DNA of 6,686 nt from Actinomycetota bacterium (lineage in GTDB: Bacteria > Actinomycetota > Humimicrobiia > Humimicrobiales > Humimicrobiaceae): assembly GCA_018399435.1 (NCBI GenBank), contig JAGYOJ010000093.1, positions 1 through 6,686 of the forward strand, given 5' to 3'. The notes beneath the pieces were generated by a model. It saw only the letters and a list, made by a program, of their open reading frames with translations, was not told the origin of the DNA and made no database searches. The position numbers and the translations under genes are program-made. Positions 1-4,613 of the stretch are shown one piece after another (position 1 is the first letter of the stretch; each line of letters begins with the position of its first letter).

Positions 1-153
1 CTGCAGCATGCCAGAAGATAAGCGCGCTACCAAAAACATCCACCAGTTGACAGAATTAAAAAGGTGCATGGCAAATATTAATATTGGAATTAAAAATACT
101 GTAGAAACAATACTTAAAATTAATGGATTTCTCAGTTTTGGTTTTATTGACAT
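1..153 (-). CDS. Membrane protein, N-terminal 51 residues only (cut by window edge)
   Basis: An open frame on the minus strand runs from an ATG at 153-151 to the window edge without a stop, giving 51 residues that begin MSIKPKLRNPLILSIVS. Two stops in the same frame lie just upstream (TGA at 180-178, TAA at 177-175), so this ATG is the natural start. A good ribosome binding site (GAAAGG) sits 6 nt before it. The product has a short basic N-terminus (K4, K6, R8) followed by a strongly hydrophobic stretch at about residues 11-30, typical of a first transmembrane helix or signal anchor, then a Trp-rich second nonpolar segment (NWWMF, 37-40). I do not recognise the family. It is divergent from the homocysteine operon, with 217 bp between the two starts. 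The rest of the gene lies outside the window. Confidence 0.75.
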   Translation of the reverse strand, partial: MSIKPKLRNPLILSIVSTVFLIPILIFAMHLFNSVNWWMFLVARLSSGMLQ

Positions 154-370
154 TCTATACCTTTCTTGTCCAAATTATCAATTCCTGCTTAATGGAAAAA
201 GTATAAAAACTTTTAATTGATTGGAAAAATTATATTATATTGTACTTAAAAAATCTATTTTACATGCTAAATATTACTGCCATTTGCCCATGAAAAAGTT
301 ATTTTCTTATTTATTTGCAAAAGTTTTTTATTTGAGTATCATTAAAAATTAAGTTAATAAAGAGGTTTTT
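154..370. promoter_or_regulatory. Divergent intergenic region with weak promoter candidates
   Basis: This very AT-rich spacer separates the divergent starts at 153 (minus) and 371 (plus). For the plus operon the best candidate is TTGCAA (315-320), 16 nt, TATCAT (337-342), which would give a short leader. The ribosome binding site is AAAGAGG at 359-365, 5 nt before the ATG. For the minus gene, two overlapping TATAAT boxes read on the minus strand at 239-229, and a TATACT-like box lies nearer the gene, but neither has a convincing -35 box. No riboswitch-like fold, strong hairpin or clear operator was seen. The promoter calls are by eye and weak. Confidence 0.35.
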
Positions 371-1537
371 ATGGCAAAAACAATTGAAGAAATAAACAAA
401 AAAATTAAAGACGGCAATGTAGTTGTTTTAGATGCTGAAGAAATTATTGATTATATAGAAGAAAATGGCGCTAAAAAGGCAGCAAAAGATGTAGATATAG
501 TTACTACTGCCACTTTTGGGCCAATGTGCTCCTCGGGCGCTTTCTTAAATTTTGGGCATTCTGATCCGCCAATTAAAATGAATAAAGTATGGCTTAATGA
601 CGTGCCTGCTTATTCAGGATTAGCTGCAGTAGATGTATATCTTGGGGCAACAGAGCTTTCAGAATCAGAAGGAATGAATTATGGGGGCGCCCATGTTATA
701 GAAGACCTTATACAGGGGAAAACCATAAAGCTTAGGGCTACAGCACATGGCACGGACTGCTATCCAAGAAAAGACATTGAAACGTATATTAATAAAGAGA
801 CCATTAACCAGGCATATCTTTTTAATCCCAGAAATGTTTACCAAAATTATGCCGTAGCCACTAATTCTTCAAATAAAACTATTTATACTTATATGGGCAA
901 GCTGTTGCCACGTTTCGGCAACGCCACATATAGCAGTGCCGGGCAGCTTAATCCATTATTAAATGACCCTTATTACCGTACTATTGGCATAGGAACAAAA
1001 ATATTTATAGGGGGAGCCCAAGGATACATTGCCTGGCATGGCACCCAACATAATCCAAACCAGCATAGAATTGCCAATGGCACCACCATTGGGCCCGGGG
1101 CAACACTTGCTGTTATTGGAAATATAAAAGAGATGAGCAATAATTTTATAAAAGCAGCTATCTTTCCTGGATATGGGGTAACCATGTTTATGGGCATTGG
1201 CATACCTATTCCAGTCCTTGATAAAGAAATGATAGATTTTCTAAAAATAAAAGATGAAGATATTTTCACTATAATAGAAGATTATTCAGTTCAAAGAAGA
1301 AACAAGCCAACATACGGGAAGGTAAATTACAAGCAATTAAGAAGCGGGAACATAGCTATTAATGGAAAGAAAGTGCAAACAGGATCCATATCAAGCTATG
1401 CAAAGGCTAAAAGTATTGCACAATATTTAGCCAATTTGATTAAGGAGAAGAAGTTTTTTCTAACTGAGCCTGTATCCCAGCTTCCGCAGGATGAGAAGTT
1501 TGGCAATCTTGAAATTTTAAGCCAGGAGGAAATCTAA
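371..1537 (+). CDS. HcyBio/DUF39 (COG1900) homocysteine biosynthesis protein
   Basis: This 388-residue protein matches the HcyBio family (DUF39, COG1900), recognisable from TTATFGPMCSSGAFLNFGH near residues 45-63, the NYGGAHVIEDL block (103-113), the AHGTDCYPRK block (125-134) and IGGAQGYIAWHGTQHNP (213-229). In Methanosarcina acetivorans the homologue MA1821, with MA1822, is needed to make homocysteine from aspartate semialdehyde and sulfide. As I recall, two conserved cysteines there (Cys54 and Cys131) are essential. Here the only two cysteines in the whole protein are C53 and C130, with the same 77-residue spacing, which strongly supports a conserved mechanism. Some archaeal members such as MJ0100 carry a C-terminal CBS pair that binds S-adenosylmethionine; this one ends before any such domain. 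The start has AAAGAGG 5 nt upstream. The stop overlaps the next start by one base (TAATG), so the pair is translationally coupled. Family assignment is firm; the exact reaction is inferred from homologues. Confidence 0.9.
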   Translation: MAKTIEEINKKIKDGNVVVLDAEEIIDYIEENGAKKAAKDVDIVTTATFGPMCSSGAFLNFGHSDPPIKMNKVWLNDVPAYSGLAAVDVYLGATELSESEGMNYGGAHVIEDLIQGKTIKLRATAHGTDCYPRKDIETYINKETINQAYLFNPRNVYQNYAVATNSSNKTIYTYMGKLLPRFGNATYSSAGQLNPLLNDPYYRTIGIGTKIFIGGAQGYIAWHGTQHNPNQHRIANGTTIGPGATLAVIGNIKEMSNNFIKAAIFPGYGVTMFMGIGIPIPVLDKEMIDFLKIKDEDIFTIIEDYSVQRRNKPTYGKVNYKQLRSGNIAINGKKVQTGSISSYAKAKSIAQYLANLIKEKKFFLTEPVSQLPQDEKFGNLEILSQEEI

Positions 1538-1944
1538 TGGCTAAAAGAAAGCTGGTTTTAACTTTCCCTGAAGATATTGTAACCAAGCCAATTACATATA
1601 GGCTGGTAAAAGACTATGATTTATCTTTTAACATATTAAGGGCGGAAGTCACACCAGATATGGAAGGCAAAATACTTTTAGAATTAAGTGGGGATATACC
1701 TAAAATTGAGGAAGGCATTAATTATCTCCAAGAATCAGGAGTCACTATCCAGGAAGCAGCCAGGGATATTACAGTGGATAAAAAAGAATGCATCCACTGT
1801 GGCCTTTGCACATCGCTTTGCATGACCCAATCTCTAACCTTAGATCCTGAAACAAAAAAGCTCTTATTTGATAAAGATAAATGTATTTTATGCGGATTGT
1901 GTTCAAACTCATGCCCGGTGGATGCAATAAAATTAAAAATGTAG
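1537..1944 (+). CDS. NIL-domain 2x[4Fe-4S] ferredoxin, partner of HcyBio protein
   Basis: This 135-residue protein has two parts. Residues 4-75 form an NIL domain, the small ligand-binding fold also found at the end of methionine ABC-transporter ATPases. Residues 80-135 form a bacterial-type ferredoxin with eight cysteines in two CxxCxxCxxxC sets: C85, C88, C91, C95 and C116, C119, C122, C126. The second set is followed by the usual proline (CPVDAI); the first is followed by Met (CMTQ). The same architecture occurs in MA1822 of Methanosarcina, which works with the COG1900 protein in sulfide-based homocysteine formation. The ferredoxin half presumably supplies electrons, and the NIL half may sense or bind a sulfur amino acid; both points are inference. 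A perfect AGGAGG (1524-1529) lies 7 nt before the ATG, inside the end of the preceding gene. The gene ends flush against the convergent rubredoxin gene. Confidence 0.9.
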   Translation: MAKRKLVLTFPEDIVTKPITYRLVKDYDLSFNILRAEVTPDMEGKILLELSGDIPKIEEGINYLQESGVTIQEAARDITVDKKECIHCGLCTSLCMTQSLTLDPETKKLLFDKDKCILCGLCSNSCPVDAIKLKM

Positions 1945-2109
1945 CTATTCTTCAATTTTTTCAAATTGATCTTTTTCAGCGCCACATTCAGGGCAAACCC
2001 AATCATCAGGCAAATCCTCAAAAGAAGTACCTGGTTCAATATCATTATCTGGATCCCCTTCTTCAGGATCATATATATAACCACAAACAAGACATTCCCA
2101 CTTATCCAT
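1945..2109 (-). CDS. rub: Rubredoxin
   Basis: This complete 54-residue rubredoxin on the minus strand begins MDKWECLVCGYIYDPEEGD. The single iron is held by four cysteines in the two classic knuckles: C6-x2-C9-G and C39-P-x-C42-G. Other hallmarks are present: the aromatic core (W4, Y11, Y13, F30, W37, F49), the DPEEGDPDN turn and the PDDWVCPECG block. Length and spacing are exactly those of clostridial-type rubredoxins. It is a soluble cytoplasmic one-electron carrier, which in anaerobes usually serves oxygen- or peroxide-reducing enzymes such as rubrerythrin, superoxide reductase or flavodiiron proteins; no such partner is in the window. GGAGG at 2120-2116 lies 6 nt before the ATG, and a good promoter lies upstream. 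Its stop codon (1947-1945) touches the stop of the NIL-ferredoxin, so the genes converge with no gap. Confidence 0.97.
   Translation of the reverse strand: MDKWECLVCGYIYDPEEGDPDNDIEPGTSFEDLPDDWVCPECGAEKDQFEKIEE
1952..1976 (+). terminator. Possible weak terminator of the homocysteine operon
   Basis: TCAATTT and AAATTGA (1952-1958 and 1963-1969) can pair as a 7-bp stem with a TTTC loop, followed by TCTTTTT. The stem is AT-rich and therefore weak. It lies inside the last codons of the rubredoxin gene, because no intergenic DNA exists between the two convergent genes. It is the only hairpin-plus-T-run I see after the ferredoxin stop. Confidence 0.3.
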
Positions 2110-2143
2110 ATTTAACCTCCATTTTGGATTTTTAATTAAAACT

Positions 2144-2172
2144 ATTATGAATAATAAATTTTTGGTTGTAAA
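2144..2172 (-). promoter_or_regulatory. Sigma-70-type promoter for rubredoxin
   Basis: Read on the minus strand, TTTACA (2172-2167), a 17-nt spacer and CATAAT (2149-2144) each match the vegetative consensus at five of six positions. Transcription would start near 2137, giving a leader of about 28 nt that includes the GGAGG ribosome binding site. This is the best promoter in the window, but it is called by eye. Confidence 0.55.
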
Positions 2173-2202
2173 TCAATTTCTTTTTATACTTTATAATATA
2201 AT
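2162..2202 (+). promoter_or_regulatory. Candidate promoter region for nfeD-slipin operon
   Basis: TTGGTT (2162-2167), a 17-nt spacer and TATACT (2185-2190) form a plausible promoter. Immediately after it, two overlapping TATAAT boxes (2192-2197 and 2197-2202) offer alternative -10 elements but have poor -35 partners. The -35 box overlaps by one base the -35 of the rubredoxin promoter on the other strand, so the two promoters are back to back. Confidence 0.35.
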
Positions 2203-2241
2203 GTAGAATAAAATAAATATAATTTTCCAAATTAAACATAA

Positions 2242-3570
2242 ATGAATATATATAAGTTAAAACATGTTTCCCTCTTATTTTTTGCAATAGCAATAATATT
2301 GCTAATACTTTTGCCATCCCCTAATAATCTTTATTCACAGGATAAAAAAATTACCAGCTTTTATACAACAGAGGTGGAAGGAATAATAGACCCTTCAATA
2401 TCAAACCATATCAAAAAATCAATAGCTAAGGCTGAAGGTGCTGGCAATGGCCTTATTTTAAAAATGGACACGCCTGGCGGGCTAGAAAGTTCGATGAGAG
2501 AGATAATAAAAGAAATGCTTAATACAACAATACCTGTTATTGTATATGTATATCCAGAAGGGGCAAGAGCGGCTTCTGCAGGCGTTTTTATATCTTATGC
2601 AAGCGATATTGCAGCCATGCACCCTGGAACCCATATTGGCGCCGCGCACCCTGTTAATTTAGGGGGAGAACAAGTTTCAGAAGATATGTTAGAAAAAGTC
2701 ACAAATGATTCTGTAGCTTATATTAAAAATCTTGCAGAAAACAATAACAGGAATGAAGAATGGGCAGAAAAGGCAGTAAGGGAAAGCGCATCTATAACAG
2801 CCAATGAAGCTTTAAATTTAGGGGTTATTGATTTTACATCAGAAAGCCTTGAAGGAGTATTAGAAAATATTGATGGCTTAGAAATTGAAAAAAAGGGAGA
2901 AACAATTATTTTTGATACCTCGGATGCAAATGTAGAAAATATTGAAATAGGCTTTATAACTAAATTCCTTCATATCATTTCAAATCCCAATATAGCCTAC
3001 ATTTTTTTCATTCTTGGCCTTCTTGGTATAATTTATGAATTTTCACAGCCAGGGCTAGGAATATCTGGCGCATTAGGAGTCCTCTTTATAATACTTGGGT
3101 TATACGCTTTTAGTATCCTTCCTGTAAACTATGCAGGGGTGGGGCTTATCGTTCTTGCAGTAATTTTATTTATATTAGATGTTGCCCTTGGATTAAGCGG
3201 CGTGCTTTCAATTGCGGGCATTGCTTCCATGCTAATAGGCTCCTTTATATTAATTGACACCCAGGCACCTTACTTAAAAATAGCTAGAAGCCTGGTAATA
3301 GGCACTAGTATTATAATATCTGCTTTTGTAATAATAGTCATAAGGGCGGTTTATAAAGTGCACAGGCAAAAACCGGTAACCGGTAAATTAGCATTAATAG
3401 GGAAGGAGGCAACAGTTTTAACCATGCTTAATCCGGTTGGCCAAGTTAAATTAAATGGTGAAATATGGAAAGCTATATCAATAGACAAGAAAAAAATAAA
3501 AAAAGGCCAAAAAGTAATAATTGAATCAACAGAAGGCCTTACATTATATGTAAAAGATAAAAGGAGGTAA
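2242..3570 (+). CDS. nfeD: NfeD-family membrane serine protease (ClpP-like, long form)
   Basis: This 442-residue protein has the layout of long NfeD proteins (NfeD1b; Pyrococcus PH1510). A signal peptide or anchor lies at about residues 8-26. A ClpP-fold protease domain follows (about 36-215) with KMDTPGGLESSM at 74-85. By alignment with PH1510 (Ser97/Lys138), the catalytic dyad is S112 in RAASAGVFI and K152 in LEKVTNDSVAYIK. About five transmembrane helices follow at roughly 249-370. The C-terminal NfeD OB-fold domain is at about 378-440 (TGKLALIGKEATV to GLTLYVK). The protease domain should face outside the cytoplasmic membrane. In Pyrococcus the enzyme cleaves the hydrophobic C-terminus of its stomatin partner; the partner gene follows here 3 nt downstream. 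The start is forced, since TAA at 2239-2241 is the preceding in-frame codon and no other ATG precedes the protease domain, yet no Shine-Dalgarno site is visible upstream. Confidence 0.93.
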   Translation: MNIYKLKHVSLLFFAIAIILLILLPSPNNLYSQDKKITSFYTTEVEGIIDPSISNHIKKSIAKAEGAGNGLILKMDTPGGLESSMREIIKEMLNTTIPVIVYVYPEGARAASAGVFISYASDIAAMHPGTHIGAAHPVNLGGEQVSEDMLEKVTNDSVAYIKNLAENNNRNEEWAEKAVRESASITANEALNLGVIDFTSESLEGVLENIDGLEIEKKGETIIFDTSDANVENIEIGFITKFLHIISNPNIAYIFFILGLLGIIYEFSQPGLGISGALGVLFIILGLYAFSILPVNYAGVGLIVLAVILFILDVALGLSGVLSIAGIASMLIGSFILIDTQAPYLKIARSLVIGTSIIISAFVIIVIRAVYKVHRQKPVTGKLALIGKEATVLTMLNPVGQVKLNGEIWKAISIDKKKIKKGQKVIIESTEGLTLYVKDKRR

Positions 3571-3573
3571 GCT

Positions 3574-4341
3574 ATGTATGTAGGCACAGTTGTTATAATA
3601 GTCGTGGTAGCTGTTTTTTTACTGGTCCTATTAATCTCAGCTATAAAAATTTTACGGGAATATGAGAGGGGAGTAATATTCAGGTTTGGAAGATTAAGGG
3701 GCACAAAAGGCCCAGGAATTTTTATAATCATTCCTTTTGTAGACAAAATGATAAAGGTCGACCTGAGAATCATAACTATGGATGTGCCCCCGCAAGATAT
3801 CATTACCCGTGATAATGTTCCAGTTAAAGTTAATGCTGTTGTATATTTTAAGGTAATGGATCCTGAAAGAAGTATAGTGGCAATTGAAAACTATATGTTG
3901 GCTACTTCACAGATAGCACAGACCACCCTAAGAAGCATAATCGGCCAGGCGGACCTGGATGATTTGCTTTCAAGGAGAGAAAAAATAAACAAAGAGCTTC
4001 AGGTTATAATCGATGACCAAACGGATCCATGGGGGGTTAAAGTTTCTACAGTTGAAATAAAAGATGTAGAACTCCCGCAATCAATTCAAAGGGCTTTTGC
4101 AAGACAAGCTGAGGCAGAAAGGGAAAGAAGGGCTAAAATAATTAATGCTGAAGGTGAATTCCAGGCATCAGAAAGGCTGGCTGAAGCTGCTAAAGTTTTA
4201 AGCACAGCCCCTGTATCTGTACAGCTTAGATTTCTGCAAACCTTAAAAGAAATTTCAGCAGAACAAAATTCTACCATTATCTTCCCGCTTCCCATTGACC
4301 TTATTAAAACATTTTTAGATAAAATGGGGGGCCTTAGATAG
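3574..4341 (+). CDS. Slipin/stomatin-like SPFH membrane protein
   Basis: This 255-residue protein has one N-terminal membrane segment (about 4-24), an SPFH/Band 7 domain (about 27-175, starting REYERGVIFRFGRLRG with a GPGIFIIIPFVD block at 46-57), a charged Ala/Glu-rich coiled coil (about 172-210, AEAERERRAKIINAEGE) and a hydrophobic C-terminal stretch (STIIFPLPIDLI, 233-244). These are the marks of prokaryotic stomatins (slipins), which oligomerise on the inner face of the membrane and organise microdomains. The C-terminal stretch sits at nearly the same residue numbers as the region of PH1511 cut by PH1510, so the upstream NfeD protease is the likely partner. AAGGAGG (3561-3567) overlaps the nfeD stop and is 6 nt before the ATG, so the two genes are one operon with probable coupled translation. 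Its stop is 3 bp from the stop of the convergent FeoC-like gene. Confidence 0.93.
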   Translation: MYVGTVVIIVVVAVFLLVLLISAIKILREYERGVIFRFGRLRGTKGPGIFIIIPFVDKMIKVDLRIITMDVPPQDIITRDNVPVKVNAVVYFKVMDPERSIVAIENYMLATSQIAQTTLRSIIGQADLDDLLSRREKINKELQVIIDDQTDPWGVKVSTVEIKDVELPQSIQRAFARQAEAERERRAKIINAEGEFQASERLAEAAKVLSTAPVSVQLRFLQTLKEISAEQNSTIIFPLPIDLIKTFLDKMGGLR

Positions 4342-4344
4342 AAG

Positions 4345-4611
4345 TTAATCAGCCAGGGTATAATATTTTATTTTACCCTTATTGCTTTTGGCTTTATTAA
4401 GGGAGCAACTAATGCATGCAGCTTTTCCTTTATTGCAGGCATTGCTGTTGCTCCCTTCATTTTGATATTCTAATTTTAATTTTCCTTTTTTTACAAGGAA
4501 ATCTAGCATGCCTTTAAGTGCTGAAGTCTCAATTCCCAGTTTTTTGCTAAAGCTTTTTAATGTCATTGAATTATTTGATTCTTCAAAAAATTTAATTATT
4601 TTATCCAACAT
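4345..4611 (-). CDS. feoC: FeoC-like winged-helix protein with cysteine cluster
   Basis: This 88-residue protein follows feoB by 2 nt on the minus strand. Residues 1-50 look like a small winged helix: a first helix (MLDKIIKFFEES), then TLKSFSKKLGIETSALKGML as the helix-turn-helix and a basic wing (KKGKLKLEY). Three cysteines follow in a basic loop, C59-x6-C66-x2-C69, before a short last strand (IKYYTLAD). Size, fold pattern, position and the CxxC loop match FeoC-like proteins (PF09012), which in enterobacteria bind an iron-sulfur cluster with four cysteines and have been linked to FeoB stability or to transcription. Only three cysteines are present here, so cluster binding would need another ligand. 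The ribosome binding site is weak (AGG, 6 nt before the ATG, within the last codons of feoB), suggesting translational coupling. Similarity is judged from pattern, not from an alignment. Confidence 0.75.
   Translation of the reverse strand: MLDKIIKFFEESNNSMTLKSFSKKLGIETSALKGMLDFLVKKGKLKLEYQNEGSNSNACNKGKAACISCSLNKAKSNKGKIKYYTLAD
4356..4389 (+). terminator. Probable terminator of the nfeD-slipin operon
   Basis: Positions 4356-4378 fold into GGGTA/TACCC plus AATA/TATT around a TTT loop: nine base pairs with one T-T mismatch. A moderately T-rich tail (TTATTGCTTTT, 4379-4389) follows on the plus strand. It begins 15 nt after the slipin stop and lies inside the 3' coding end of the minus-strand FeoC-like gene. 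No T-run follows the hairpin on the minus strand, so it would act on the plus operon only. Confidence 0.45.
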
Positions 4612-4613
4612 GG

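Noticed and set aside
8..220. A 70-codon open frame on the plus strand
   Set aside because: It has no ribosome binding site and a composition unlike a protein family. It lies opposite the well-supported minus-strand membrane protein start at 153 and runs into the intergenic region.
290..352. A 20-codon frame (MKKLFSYLFAKVFYLSIIKN) ending 18 nt before the COG1900 gene, as a possible leader peptide
   Set aside because: There is no Shine-Dalgarno site before its ATG. It has no methionine or cysteine run and no attenuator hairpin, so an AT-rich chance frame is more likely.
154..370. Possible S-adenosylmethionine riboswitch or T-box before the homocysteine operon
   Set aside because: I see no long paired stems, conserved core sequence or terminator hairpin in this AT-rich stretch.
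973..1269. A 98-codon minus-strand frame inside the COG1900 gene
   Set aside because: It is the antisense of a strongly conserved coding region and lacks a start context.
1722..2090. A 122-codon minus-strand frame across the ferredoxin and rubredoxin genes
   Set aside because: It is in a different frame from the real rubredoxin, which has all four cysteines, a ribosome binding site and a promoter.
1881..2135. An 84-codon plus-strand frame over the ferredoxin end and rubredoxin
   Set aside because: It overlaps two well-identified genes and has no family features or ribosome binding site.
2132..2317. A 61-codon minus-strand frame over the nfeD promoter and start
   Set aside because: It is Lys/Ile/Tyr-rich as expected from AT-rich noncoding DNA and is antisense to the nfeD signal peptide.
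3351..3803. A 150-codon minus-strand frame across the nfeD-slipin junction
   Set aside because: It is antisense to two conserved coding regions and has no recognisable domain.
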